Positions 53,058 through 62,310 of a DNA stretch of 64,000 bases are shown here, in pieces. The position numbers and the translations under genes are program-made. The stretch comes from an uncultured Acidobacteriota bacterium. GTDB taxonomy: Bacteria; Acidobacteriota; Terriglobia; Bryobacterales; Bryobacteraceae. The stretch is from the NCBI GenBank assembly GCA_902825945.1, contig CADECY010000020.1:12755-76754 (forward strand), in the 5' to 3' direction. The stretch's first letter is position 1, and every line of letters starts with the position of its first letter. Below the pieces are notes generated by a model that was not told where the DNA came from, did no database searches, and saw only the letters and a list, made by a program, of their open reading frames with translations.

Positions 53058-55379
53058 ATGAACACCGAACGATGGACTCGGCTCGAACAGATCTTTCTCG
53101 AAGCGTCGGACCTTCCCGGCGGTGAGCGTGAAGCGTACTTGGCGGCCGCCTGTGGCGGGGACCCGGAGTTGTGGTCCGAAGCCAGCGCGCTCCTGCAATG
53201 CGACGGCCCAGCGGAGAAGCTGTTTACGGCGCTAGGCAGTCACTTGGCAGGGACCCTGCCGCCGCGGATTACGGACAGCGGCATGCGCGCGGGGCCCTAC
53301 GTGCTGGAGCATCCCATCGGGTCCGGTGGCATGGGCGACGTATTCGCGGCGCGCCGCGTGGACGACCAGTTTTCGAAAAAGGTCGCGGTCAAGGTAACGC
53401 GCCTCGGACTCGGACAGGGAGACTTGGCGCGCCGCTTTCGGAAGGAGCGCCAGATTCTGGCGTCGCTCGAGCATCCGAACATCGCGCGTCTGCTCGACGG
53501 CGGTATTCTCGAGAACGGCTGCCCATTCATGGCGATGGAATTCGTGGACGGCGAGCCGATCGACCAATGGGTGAAGAGGAACGGCCTCACCGGCGCGGCG
53601 ATACTGCCCGTCCTGCTTCCCGTCTTTAGTGCCGCCGCCTATGCGCACGCCAATCTGGTCGTGCACTGCGACCTGAAGCCAGGCAACATCCTCGTCCAAG
53701 CGGACGGCGTACCAAAACTGCTGGACTTCGGCGTGGCGCGTCTGCTCCGGGACGAGGATTCCGCGGTCACATCGTTCGCATTGACGCCGCGCTATGCCGC
53801 GCCGGAGTTGCGTATGGGTCAGGCGGCCACGGTCGCGAGCGATGTCTATTCGCTCGGAGTGCTGATCCGCGAGCTATGCGCGCCAGAAGCCGGAGGGGAA
53901 CTGGCCCTGATCGCCACGAAGGCCAGCGAGGCCGAGCCGCCGGCGAGGTACGCGTCGGTCGATGCACTCCGCAATGACGTGGAGTGCTTGCTGGCCGGCC
54001 GGCCCATTTCGGCGCGGGCACCGACGCTCGGATATCGCGCGGGCAAGTACGTGAGGCGCCATCGGGCCGGCGTCATCGCGGCCGGCCTCGCCTTAATCGC
54101 ATTGGCGGCCAGCGCCGTGCTCATCGTCCGGCAGTCGCGCGACGCGCAGCGCGAGCGCCGCAAGGCCGAGGAAGTCAGTGGATTCCTGCTCGAAATCATC
54201 GGCGCCGCCAACCCTGCCAGAGGAGGTTCTCTCGCGGGCAAGCCGGCCGATCTGAAGCTGATCGACCTATTGGACGACTACGCCTCCCGCGCCGGGGGCC
54301 GATTCGCCAACGAGCCCGACCTGGAAATTCGCATGCGCTCGGAACTGGCAAACGCGTATACCGGTATTCAGCAGTTCTCCAGGGCGCGCGAGCAGGCGCA
54401 ACTGGCGCTCGATCTGGCCAGGCGCGTCTTTGGCGACGATAGCCAACAAGCCGCGCTCGCCTACTATCGCCTGGGAAGCGCGGCGACATCGGAGTCCCGC
54501 TTTGCCGAGGGCGAGGGGTTCCTCCGTCAGGCGATCCTGCGTTGGGAGCGCCTGAGGGCGGAGGACAGCCAGATCGTCATGGCCCGCGCTTCGCTGGCCG
54601 ATGCGCTTTCGGGGCAAGGCAAGGCGGCGGAATCGCTGCGGGCGTACCTTCAGGTGTTCGAGTTCCACCGCCAACGGTCCGGCGAGAGCTCCATCGAGAC
54701 GGCGACCGCCGCGAACAATGTCGCCTATCAGTACTACTCGATGAACGATCTGCCCCGGTTTCGAGAGTGGATCGAGAGAAGCGTCGCGATGTTTCGCCGC
54801 GCTCCCGATCCGCCCGTCGCATTCGGCAGCGCTCTGAACAATCTCGCGCAGGTTGCGTTTCAAGAGCGCGACTACCCCAAGGCCATTGCGACGATGGAAG
54901 AGGCTGTCCGGTTCTGGCGCAAGCGCTACACCAGCGTGCCACATGTCGATCTCGGAACCGGGCTGGCCAACACGGCGATCATGCGCACTACCGCGGGCCA
55001 GCCCGGCGGCACCGCGCTCGCCGCGGAGGCGGTATCCATCTATCGGAGACTCTTCGCCGCCGACTCGATCGAAGTCGGGCACGGCCTATATGCGCTCGGA
55101 ATGTCGCAGTGCGCGGATGGCGGTCCGCTCGAGCAGGGCGCGGCGAACCTGCGGACCTCAGTCGCAATCCGGGCGGAGAAGCTTCCAGCCAATGACGGGC
55201 GCACCGCGTCGTCCGCTTTCCGGTTGGGAGAGTGTCTGATCCGGCTGGGCCGGCCCATCGAAGCGGTTCCGCAATTGGAAGCTGCGGTTGCGATTCGATC
55301 GAAGAACGTCAAACCGGATGACCAACTCCTGCGCGAGATGAATGAAGTCTTGGCGCGGGCACACTCTGGGAAAAAATAG
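53058..55379 (+). CDS. Membrane Ser/Thr protein kinase with C-terminal TPR region
   Basis: A 773-residue PknB-type kinase. An N-terminal helical part (1-60) is followed by the kinase: glycine loop GSGGMG (88-93), Lys112, HCD at 203-205 in place of HRD, DFG at 223-225 and APE at 248-250. The Arg of HRD is Cys, so it may not need activation-loop phosphorylation. One membrane segment lies at about 338-357. Residues about 380-770 are TPR-like repeats facing the periplasm. The start at 53058 is chosen over an open frame from 52977 that overlaps the sigma gene. It probably senses an envelope signal for the sigma factor. Confidence 0.9.
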   Translation: MNTERWTRLEQIFLEASDLPGGEREAYLAAACGGDPELWSEASALLQCDGPAEKLFTALGSHLAGTLPPRITDSGMRAGPYVLEHPIGSGGMGDVFAARRVDDQFSKKVAVKVTRLGLGQGDLARRFRKERQILASLEHPNIARLLDGGILENGCPFMAMEFVDGEPIDQWVKRNGLTGAAILPVLLPVFSAAAYAHANLVVHCDLKPGNILVQADGVPKLLDFGVARLLRDEDSAVTSFALTPRYAAPELRMGQAATVASDVYSLGVLIRELCAPEAGGELALIATKASEAEPPARYASVDALRNDVECLLAGRPISARAPTLGYRAGKYVRRHRAGVIAAGLALIALAASAVLIVRQSRDAQRERRKAEEVSGFLLEIIGAANPARGGSLAGKPADLKLIDLLDDYASRAGGRFANEPDLEIRMRSELANAYTGIQQFSRAREQAQLALDLARRVFGDDSQQAALAYYRLGSAATSESRFAEGEGFLRQAILRWERLRAEDSQIVMARASLADALSGQGKAAESLRAYLQVFEFHRQRSGESSIETATAANNVAYQYYSMNDLPRFREWIERSVAMFRRAPDPPVAFGSALNNLAQVAFQERDYPKAIATMEEAVRFWRKRYTSVPHVDLGTGLANTAIMRTTAGQPGGTALAAEAVSIYRRLFAADSIEVGHGLYALGMSQCADGGPLEQGAANLRTSVAIRAEKLPANDGRTASSAFRLGECLIRLGRPIEAVPQLEAAVAIRSKNVKPDDQLLREMNEVLARAHSGKK

Positions 55380-55381
55380 GG

Positions 55382-55405
55382 ACGGCCGGTGGCGCACCCG
55401 GCCGT
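55382..55405 (+). terminator. Hairpin directly after the kinase gene
   Basis: ACGGCCGG and CCGGCCGT form a perfect 8-bp stem with an 8-base loop starting three bases after the kinase stop. No T-run follows (GCAACCC), so it is a weak terminator candidate on its own. Confidence 0.4.
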
Positions 55406-55416
55406 GCAACCCACTG

Positions 55417-55443
55417 AAAAAGCCGGGGCGAGACACCCGGCTT
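55417..55443 (-). terminator. Intrinsic terminator of ndk
   Basis: On the minus strand AAGCCGGG/CCCGGCTT form an 8-bp stem with an 8-base loop, followed by five T (two of them shared with the stem end). It lies 28 bases after the ndk stop codon. Confidence 0.75.
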
Positions 55444-55470
55444 GGCTTGAACCGCGATGGCGCCGCTGGA

Positions 55471-55884
55471 CTACAGCAGGCTGGCGGCGGAGAAGAAGAA
55501 CGGGATTTCGACCGCGGCCGTCTCCGGTGCGTCGCTTCCATGGACGCAGTTGCGCTCGACGTTCTCGGCGAACTTCTTCCGGATCGTGCCCTCGGCCGCG
55601 TTGGCCGGGTTGGTGGCGCCCATCAACGCGCGCCAATCGGCGATCGCGTTTTCCTTCTCGAGAGCCAGAACCACCACCGGGCCTTCGGTCATGAATGCGA
55701 CCAGTCCGCCGAAGAAGGGGCGTTCCTTGTGCACGGCGTAGAAGCCTTCCGCCTGGGCCTTGCTCAAGCGCGTCTTGCGCATGCCCACAATCTTGAAACC
55801 GGCGCCTTCGATCATGGCCAGTATCTGGCCGGTGAACCCCTTCGCGACAGCGTCGGGCTTGATGATTGCGAATGTACGTTGCAT
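55471..55884 (-). CDS. ndk: Nucleoside diphosphate kinase
   Basis: A 137-residue enzyme that moves the gamma phosphate between nucleoside di- and triphosphates through a phosphohistidine. The start '[14 protein letters not shown]' and the active-site '[20 protein letters not shown]' with the catalytic His are both intact. The length is usual for bacterial NDK. It follows sucCD on the same strand after 24 bases and is closed by an intrinsic terminator. Confidence 0.97.
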   Translation of the reverse strand: MQRTFAIIKPDAVAKGFTGQILAMIEGAGFKIVGMRKTRLSKAQAEGFYAVHKERPFFGGLVAFMTEGPVVVLALEKENAIADWRALMGATNPANAAEGTIRKKFAENVERNCVHGSDAPETAAVEIPFFFSAASLL

Positions 55885-55908
55885 GAACTTCCTAAGAGAT
55901 GAGTCGAG

Positions 55909-56778
55909 TTACTTCAGACAAGCCTGGACGGTGACACCGATCTCGGCCGGGGTGTCGCAGACATGGATACCCGCGTCGCGCATGGCGGCGATCTTGTCGC
56001 TCGCCTTGCCCGAACCGCCGGAGATGATCGCGCCGGCGTGGCCCATGCGGCGGCCCGGAGGCGCCGTCTGTCCGGCGATGAAGCCGACAACGGGCTTCTT
56101 GACGTTCGCCTTGATATAGGCCGCGGCCTGCTCCTCGGCATTGCCGCCGATTTCGCCGATCATGACGATCGCGTGCGTATCGGGATCCTCGTTAAAGAGC
56201 TTGATCGCGTCCGTGTGGTTGGTGCCGATAATCGGATCGCCGCCGATGCCGATGCACGTCGATTGTCCGATTCCGAGCCCGCTCAGTTGTCCCACCGCTT
56301 CGTAGGTGAGGGTTCCGGAGCGGCTGACGACGCCGACATGTCCGGCCTTGTGGATGTGTCCGGGCATGATGCCGATCTTGCAGGCGCCGGGTGTGATGAT
56401 GCCCGGGCAGTTCGGCCCGATGAGGCGCGTGTTCCGGCCTTTCAGGTACTGCCACGCCTTGATCATGTCGCGCGCGGGAATGCCTTCGGTAATGCAGACC
56501 ACGAGCGCGATGCCCGCATCGGCCGCTTCCATGATCGCCTCGGCGGCGAATGGCGGCGGCACGAAGATCACGCTCGCGTTCGCAGCCGCCTGCTTGACGG
56601 CCTCCGCCACGGTATTGAAGACGGGACGGTCGAGATGTTTCGATCCGCCCTTGCCCGGCGTCACGCCACCCACGACATCAGTGCCGTATTCAATCGCCTT
56701 TTCGGCGTGGAACGTTCCTTCGCGGCCGGTGAAGCCTTGCACGATCAGCCGCGTATCCTTGCCAACGAGAACAGCCAT
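55909..56778 (-). CDS. sucD: Succinyl-CoA synthetase alpha subunit
   Basis: A 289-residue subunit that binds CoA and carries the phosphohistidine in succinyl-CoA + NDP + Pi <-> succinate + CoA + NTP. CoA-binding '[21 protein letters not shown]' is near the start, '[12 protein letters not shown]' follows, and the active His is in '[13 protein letters not shown]'. Its ATG overlaps the sucC TAA by one base (TAATG). NDK from the next gene can interconvert the NTP product. Confidence 0.97.
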   Translation of the reverse strand: MAVLVGKDTRLIVQGFTGREGTFHAEKAIEYGTDVVGGVTPGKGGSKHLDRPVFNTVAEAVKQAAANASVIFVPPPFAAEAIMEAADAGIALVVCITEGIPARDMIKAWQYLKGRNTRLIGPNCPGIITPGACKIGIMPGHIHKAGHVGVVSRSGTLTYEAVGQLSGLGIGQSTCIGIGGDPIIGTNHTDAIKLFNEDPDTHAIVMIGEIGGNAEEQAAAYIKANVKKPVVGFIAGQTAPPGRRMGHAGAIISGGSGKASDKIAAMRDAGIHVCDTPAEIGVTVQACLK

Positions 56779-57935
56779 TACTGTGCGAGCCTCACTACTT
56801 TCTCCGCGGCGTCTCTCATGCCGTCGGCTACGGTGAAATTGAATCCGGACTCCCGCAGGATCTTGCGGCCCTCTTCGACGTTGGTGCCTTCCATGCGGAT
56901 CACCACCGGATGCTTGATCGCCAGTTCGCGCGCCGCGTTCACCACGCCCGTGGCGAGAACGTCGCAGCGAAGAATGCCGCCGAAGATGTTGATCAGCACC
57001 GCCTTCACGGCGGAGTCGGACAGGAGAATGCGGAACGCGTTCTTGATCTGATCGGCGTTGGCGCCGCCGCCGACATCAAGGAAGTTCGCCGGACTGCCGC
57101 CCGCGTACTTGATGATGTCCATCGTCGCCATCGCGAGTCCCGCGCCATTCACCATGCACGCGACGTTTCCATCGAGCTTGATGTAGTTCAAGCCGTGCTT
57201 CGATGCTTCCACCTCGAGCGGATCCTCTTCGTTGATATCGCGCAGTTCCATCAGGTCCTTGTGGCGGAACATTGCGTTGTCGTCGATGCCGAATTTGGCG
57301 TCGAGCGCCAGGGTGCGGCCATCCTTGGTCAAGATGAACGGATTGATCTCGGCAAGCGAGGCATCCATCTCGTCGTAAGCCTTGGCGAGGGCCATCATCG
57401 TGGCCACGGCGCCGTTGACGCTGGCGGCCGGGATGCCCATGCCAAAAGCGAGCTTGCGCGCCTGGAATGCCTGCAACCCGATGCCGGGCTCGATGGTTTC
57501 CTTGAGGAGCAGTTCGGGAGTGTTCGCCGCTACCTCCTCGATATCCATGCCGCCAGCGGCCGACGCCATGAAGACGTTCTTACCGGTGCCGCGGTCGAGC
57601 GTGATACCGAGATACAATTCGCGGTCGATCGGCAAGGTCTCTTCGACGAGCAGGCGCTGCACGATGCGTCCTTCGGGGCCGGTCTGATGGGTAATCAGTT
57701 TCATGCCGAGCATCTTCTCGGCGATGTCGCGCGCCTCGACCGCGCTCTTGCCGATCTTGACACCGCCACCCTTGCCTCGCCCGCCGGCGTGGATCTGCGC
57801 CTTGACGACCACGCTTCCACCCAGTTCCTTGGCCGCCGTCTCGGCCTCGTCCACCGTGAAGGCGACGCTCCCTCTCGGCACAGGTACACCGTATTTCGCC
57901 AAGAGGGCCTTGGCCTGATATTCATGAATTTTCAT
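56778..57935 (-). CDS. sucC: Succinyl-CoA synthetase beta subunit
   Basis: A 385-residue ATP-grasp subunit. The N-terminus '[20 protein letters not shown]' and '[18 protein letters not shown]' provide the nucleotide site, and '[17 protein letters not shown]' and '[15 protein letters not shown]' are conserved late blocks. The length is normal. It leads the sucC-sucD-ndk operon and diverges from trpD across 32 bases, so its promoter must lie within or next to the trpD start. Confidence 0.97.
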   Translation of the reverse strand: MKIHEYQAKALLAKYGVPVPRGSVAFTVDEAETAAKELGGSVVVKAQIHAGGRGKGGGVKIGKSAVEARDIAEKMLGMKLITHQTGPEGRIVQRLLVEETLPIDRELYLGITLDRGTGKNVFMASAAGGMDIEEVAANTPELLLKETIEPGIGLQAFQARKLAFGMGIPAASVNGAVATMMALAKAYDEMDASLAEINPFILTKDGRTLALDAKFGIDDNAMFRHKDLMELRDINEEDPLEVEASKHGLNYIKLDGNVACMVNGAGLAMATMDIIKYAGGSPANFLDVGGGANADQIKNAFRILLSDSAVKAVLINIFGGILRCDVLATGVVNAARELAIKHPVVIRMEGTNVEEGRKILRESGFNFTVADGMRDAAEKVVRLAQ

Positions 57936-57967
57936 GGGAGTGTGCTAGACTGACCTTCCAATATAGC

Positions 57968-58984
57968 ATGGAGTTTTTGGACTACCTTCATCGCGTGGTG
58001 GAGTGGAAAACGCTCCCCGAAACCGAAGCGGAGAGCGTGATGAACGCCATCCTGGCGGGCGAGATTTCCGCCTCTCTCCTCGCCTCGTTTCTCACCGCGA
58101 TCCGGATGCGCGGCGATGTGGCGGATGAGCTTGCGGGGTTCGCGCGGGCCATGCGCGCGGCGAGCACCAAGGTTCCGGCCGCGGGCCCGCTGATCGACAC
58201 CTGCGGCACCGGCGGTGACGGCACGGGAACGTTCAACATTTCGACCACCGTTGCATTCGTGGTGGCGGGCGCGGGAGTCCGGGTGGCGAAACACGGAAAC
58301 CGTGCCGCGTCGAGTAAGTGTGGCAGCGCCGACATACTCGAAGCGATGGGTGTCAATATCGGACTTAGCGCGCCCCAAATGGGCGAGTGCCTCGACCGGG
58401 CGGGGATCGTCTTCCTGTTCGCGCCCGCGCTGCATCCGGCGATGAAAAACGTGGGCCCGCTGCGGCGTGAGCTGAAATTCCGGACCGTGTTCAACCTGCT
58501 CGGTCCGCTGACCAATCCGGCGGGAGCCCAGTCGCAACTGATCGGCGCGCCTTCCTTCAAGGCCGCGGAAGTGATGGCGGCCGCGCTTGCCTCGCTCGGC
58601 ACCGGACACTCCTACGTCGTCTATGGCGCCGATGGACTCGACGAGATCAGCATCACCGGACTCTCGGTCGCCTACGAGGTCAGGGGTTCGGCGGTGAAGA
58701 AAATGGCGGTCAAGCCAGAGGATTTCGGAATCGAGAAAGGGTCGCTGGAGGACCTGCGAGGATCGGGAGTCCAGGAGAATCTCGCGATCTTGCGAGGCGT
58801 GCTCGTGGGCGACAGGGGTCCAAAGCGCGACGTGGTGATCGCGAACGCGGCGATGGCACTGATCGCGGCGGGTAAGGCGGCGGACCGGTTGGAAGGCGCG
58901 CGGATCGCGGCCGAGAGTATCGATTCGGGCGCGGCGCGGGAGAAGGCGCAGAAGCTGGTCGCGGTGAGCCGGTCGTTCGGGTGA
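57968..58984 (+). CDS. trpD: Anthranilate phosphoribosyltransferase
   Basis: A 338-residue enzyme joining anthranilate and PRPP in the second step of tryptophan synthesis. The signature 'DTCGTGGDGTGTFNIST' binds PRPP, followed by 'KHGNRAASSKCGSADILEAMG' and 'RTVFNLLGPLTNPA'. It is unlinked from trpE(G), which lies 8.7 kb away. No Shine-Dalgarno is evident before the ATG at 57968, and a TGTGCTAGACT extended -10-like element ends only 16 bases upstream, so the mRNA may be nearly leaderless. Confidence 0.97.
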   Translation: MEFLDYLHRVVEWKTLPETEAESVMNAILAGEISASLLASFLTAIRMRGDVADELAGFARAMRAASTKVPAAGPLIDTCGTGGDGTGTFNISTTVAFVVAGAGVRVAKHGNRAASSKCGSADILEAMGVNIGLSAPQMGECLDRAGIVFLFAPALHPAMKNVGPLRRELKFRTVFNLLGPLTNPAGAQSQLIGAPSFKAAEVMAAALASLGTGHSYVVYGADGLDEISITGLSVAYEVRGSAVKKMAVKPEDFGIEKGSLEDLRGSGVQENLAILRGVLVGDRGPKRDVVIANAAMALIAAGKAADRLEGARIAAESIDSGAAREKAQKLVAVSRSFG

Positions 58985-59189
58985 CGGCTACCGCGGGGCC
59001 AAGCCATGTCGAGGATCGACTGCCTGATCGCGGGCTGAAACGGCTTGGTCCGCTCGAGATTCCAGACCCGGACGTACCTTGAATACTGACGCTGCAAGCT
59101 CCCGCCTCAAACATGATGAGGCGTCGTTGTGTGTACTTCCCCTCCCGATCCGCCAGGCGCGGATCTCGATTCGATGGAACGCGGGGTTG

Positions 59190-59490
59190 GTGCAATGAGA
59201 AGCAGAATTCGAGGGCTCCTGGCCGCGATCAGAAAACTGAACCTGCCCGCCACCCGAAGCTGGCGCGCCAAACTGCGTGTGATTCCAGGTATTGAAGAAC
59301 TCCCAGCGTAGCTGCGGTTGCTGGCTTTCCACGAAGGTGAAGTGCTTGAAGATCGAAATGTCCCAGTTGGCGGCGCGCCCGGTGGTCGCGGGATCGCGCG
59401 CGAAGCACGAGGTATCGAAACCAGCGCAGCCCCGTGCGCTCGCCTCGATCCTGGCGGCCGCAGCAGGTCCCGTTCGCGTACACCTGGCAT
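59190..59490 (-). pseudogene. Frameshifted C-terminal remnant of an Oar-like receptor
   Basis: Three consecutive minus-strand blocks, each in a different frame, read like the end of the receptors in this window. 'YANGTCC...GLRWF' lies at about 59480-59418, 'FDTSCFARDP', 'NWDISIFKHF' and 'LRWEFFNTWNHTQFGAPASG' at 59419-59255, and 'AARSPRILLL' at 59226-59197. The order matches intact homologues (NWDxSLFKxF, then xFRxEFFNxxNHxxFGxP, then xPRxxQ). At least two frameshifts and no N-terminal part make it a dead fragment. No intact gene was found in 58985-59609. Confidence 0.6.
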
Positions 59491-59609
59491 CCACGTCTCC
59501 CCGTCGACGCGGGAGTCCAGTGGATACCCGAATGCCGTTATCGAGAGCCGCGCTCCCTCGCGCCGTGGGATCTTGACTTCCGCTCGCCCCCGGGCTTGTA
59601 CTGTACGTT

Positions 59610-61781
59610 ATGGCGCTCCGCTCACTCATCGCTTCCAGTACCATTTGCTTCGCGGCCGCGGCCGGGCAGGTGACCTCGACGCAGTTCGAGGCGCGTGCCT
59701 TTCCAGCGTTGGCGCCTGAACCGCTCTTCGACTTCCAGCGGCAAAACACGGAGGGGCTGCCGTATGCGCGCCGCGATCCGGGTGCGCGGCCATCGGCTGG
59801 AGAATTCGAGATCGCGCCGATGGGATGGTCGATCGAAATTCCCGAGAATGCTTCCGCGCCGCTCGCGATGGCCGCTGATGAATTGCAGCGTTATCTGGGC
59901 GAAGCGATGAACGTCCAGGTCGCCGTGGTGCGCGCCGCGAACCTTCGGGACTGGTCCACGCGAGCCAATGCGATCGTCGCTGCTGGACGTACGGAGATGA
60001 CCGGTTGTGGCGGCAGGCTCGACGCGACGAAGGACTACCGAATCATAGCCGGCCCCGAACGGATCGCGGTGTGTGGGTTTGACGATCGCGGCGCCATGTA
60101 CGGGCTCTACAACCTGATCATGCGTTTCCGGCTACGGGAGGCGCCCATCCTCCCGCGCAATCTCGACACGGTGCGCCGCAGCCTCTATCAGGCCCGAATG
60201 ACGCTCTCCGGACTCGGATGGATGCAATGGCCTGACCGCTACATCGCGACGCTTCCGCTGTACGGCTTCGATGCGATTCACTGCTCCATCTATCGAAATC
60301 CGAACGACGCGCCGGGTGTCGGTCCGCATTGGGACAAAATGAAGGAGCACAAACCGGGCGTGATGAAGGATCTGCTCAACCGCACCGGGCGCGTCGGCAT
60401 CGGCTTCTACGCACCGATCCTTTACCACTACACGGGAACGCCTGAAAACGTCGAGGGACTCCGGAAGCTGGTACGGGATATCGTGACGGAGTTCCCGGAG
60501 ATTCGCGGCTACGTACTGTTGACCGAGGGATTCTACTTTCAGAAATGGTTCGGAGCGGCCGGTCACGGCGATCAAGACCTGCGCAACTGGGTAAAGGAAT
60601 GGTCCCGAGCGGTGGCCATCGCCGCCGAGGCGGCTCACGCAATCAACCCCCGGATCGAGATTCTGCCCTGGGAGTACAACGTCGATTTCCGGCCCGAACA
60701 GGCCGGGAACAAGGCCTACGTGATGACGCAATTGCCGGAGTCCGTCATTCCGCTGCTCACATTCGAGAATGGGAAGTCCTTCGAACTCGATGGACAGAAA
60801 GGTTACCTGCGCGACTACGCGATCAATCAGGTGGGGCCAGCGGAAGTGACCCAGGCGCAATTGCTCGCCGCTCGCAAACGGAACTTTCGCGCGGTGTACG
60901 TGAAGGGCGACACCTTTGCGAGTTGGCAGTTTGGCACGTTTCCTTATCTGCCATTCCCCTACCAGTGGCACGCGCGGTACAAGGCGATGGAAGAGTGGAA
61001 GGTGGACGGCGCTCTCGAAACATGGAGCTACGGATTCAAGCCGAACTGGGTGGCGGAGATGCGGGCTTGGTACGCCTGGACCGATGCGCCTCCGTTGGAT
61101 GACCTTCTCCGCCAGATTGCGCGGCGCGAGTTCGGCGCGGGCCAGGAGGACGCGGTGCTCGCGGCCTGGAAACACTTCAGCGAGGCGATCCAGGTATATC
61201 CGGACACGGGTCCGAACTGGGGGAGCTGCAACGCGTTGGCGTCGCCGCTGTTCTTCGAAAAGCCGAAGCCGCGCGCCATGACGCTCGCCAATTCGTGGAG
61301 CGATGAGGCGCTTTGGAGCCGGCAATCGCAGTTGAATCCCTATTGGCCGTATGTCCCGAGCCGCCTCATCTTTTGGCCTGATTTCAGCAACCAGCAGGAC
61401 AATGCCGAACGCTACGCGCGATTCTTCACGGTCCCGGTGTTTCAGAAATATCTGAAGCTCGCGGCCAGCCGCATGGAAGAAGGCCTGCGGAGTTATCGGG
61501 CGGCGGCACTGCGGGCTCCGGCGGCGAAGTCGAAGGCGGCGTTTCGTGAAGTCCTGCTGGCGGAACAACTGCAACGGATGATGCGGAGCGAACACGCTGT
61601 CATCGAGTTCGAGGGGATACGGCTCGAGTTGAACCGGTCCAAGGATGCGGCGGTGCGGCGCGGCCTTCTCGATCGCATGACGGCGTTGCTGCGCGAGGAG
61701 CGGTCGCGATCGGTGGCCGCGCGGGAGACGGCGCGGCGAGACTCGCGCCTCGGATATGAGTGGGAGCAGGATTACATTTAG
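59610..61781 (+). CDS. Secreted GH20/GH67-like glycoside hydrolase family protein, amber stop near the end
   Basis: A 723-residue protein. A short signal (1-19) is followed by a GH20-type N-terminal domain ('NASAPLAMAADELQRYLGEAM', 'GFDDRGAMYGLYNLIMRFRL'), then a barrel ('LYGFDAIHCSIYRNP', 'GYVLLTEGFYFQKWF', 'RIEILPWEYNVDF') and a helical C-terminal domain like that of the paralogue at 40598. The frame stops at TAG 61779-61781, but the same frame continues for 29 codons (TPDTIEEKIKLIDDTL...) that align with the paralogue's end, where Tyr stands at the TAG position. The probable original stop is at 61869-61871. Confidence 0.75.
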   Translation: MALRSLIASSTICFAAAAGQVTSTQFEARAFPALAPEPLFDFQRQNTEGLPYARRDPGARPSAGEFEIAPMGWSIEIPENASAPLAMAADELQRYLGEAMNVQVAVVRAANLRDWSTRANAIVAAGRTEMTGCGGRLDATKDYRIIAGPERIAVCGFDDRGAMYGLYNLIMRFRLREAPILPRNLDTVRRSLYQARMTLSGLGWMQWPDRYIATLPLYGFDAIHCSIYRNPNDAPGVGPHWDKMKEHKPGVMKDLLNRTGRVGIGFYAPILYHYTGTPENVEGLRKLVRDIVTEFPEIRGYVLLTEGFYFQKWFGAAGHGDQDLRNWVKEWSRAVAIAAEAAHAINPRIEILPWEYNVDFRPEQAGNKAYVMTQLPESVIPLLTFENGKSFELDGQKGYLRDYAINQVGPAEVTQAQLLAARKRNFRAVYVKGDTFASWQFGTFPYLPFPYQWHARYKAMEEWKVDGALETWSYGFKPNWVAEMRAWYAWTDAPPLDDLLRQIARREFGAGQEDAVLAAWKHFSEAIQVYPDTGPNWGSCNALASPLFFEKPKPRAMTLANSWSDEALWSRQSQLNPYWPYVPSRLIFWPDFSNQQDNAERYARFFTVPVFQKYLKLAASRMEEGLRSYRAAALRAPAAKSKAAFREVLLAEQLQRMMRSEHAVIEFEGIRLELNRSKDAAVRRGLLDRMTALLREERSRSVAARETARRDSRLGYEWEQDYI

Positions 61782-61871
61782 ACGCCGGATACCATCGAGG
61801 AAAAGATCAAACTGATCGACGATACGCTGGCGCGACAGATTCCGGAGTTTCGCCGCCGAAACGGGCTATAG
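61782..61871 (+). other. In-frame coding extension beyond the amber codon
   Basis: After TAG 61779 the frame runs 29 codons to TAG 61869. The segment 'TPDTIEEKIKLIDDTLARQI' matches 'TPLDMVEKVVNCRWMIDREM' at the end of the paralogue. It is either the remnant of the original C-terminus or translated by read-through. Confidence 0.6.
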
Positions 61872-62295
61872 TTTCGCTAACGCCCAGGCAGTGCGCAACA
61901 CGAGCGCGCGCTCGAACGTCGCGCGCTTCCTGGAACCTGCGTTTCGCCGCCAGCGCGGCTCCGGCATAGAAGATGCGTCGGCGTTCCGCGAATCGAGCGC
62001 GCAACCGAGAGGTGCCGGATGACCCACGAATGGTCCTGGGCAGCGGTGCATGATTCCGCTGCGTCGTGGCGCGCGCCGACAGACCGGCGCGAAGCCGGAT
62101 CGCTTCCTCCCACCCGGCGAGCGCCTCGGTCGCGTTTGGAAGTCTGTTCGAGTGCTTAGAATACCAACTCGGAGCACAGGCCGGACTTTGATTGCGGCGG
62201 AGGCGGCGGCTCCTCGCCTGGGCCCCGCGGGGCGGCGCATCCCCACGGTTTGCCGCAACGTGCTCCACCGCATCGCGAACCACGGCGCGGTTGAT
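61872..62295. other. Intergenic stretch with no supported gene
   Basis: About 420 bases between the GH-like gene and the receptor. Short open frames exist on both strands, but none shows a family motif, a ribosome binding site or plausible composition. I see no promoter or terminator that I would defend. It may be decayed sequence. Confidence 0.4.
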
Positions 62296-62310
62296 ATGCT
62301 GTTGGTCATT

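Noticed and set aside
61779-61781. TAG considered as a pyrrolysine codon
   Set aside because: No pylT, pylS or methylamine methyltransferase context is present, and TAG serves as a normal stop for many genes in the window.
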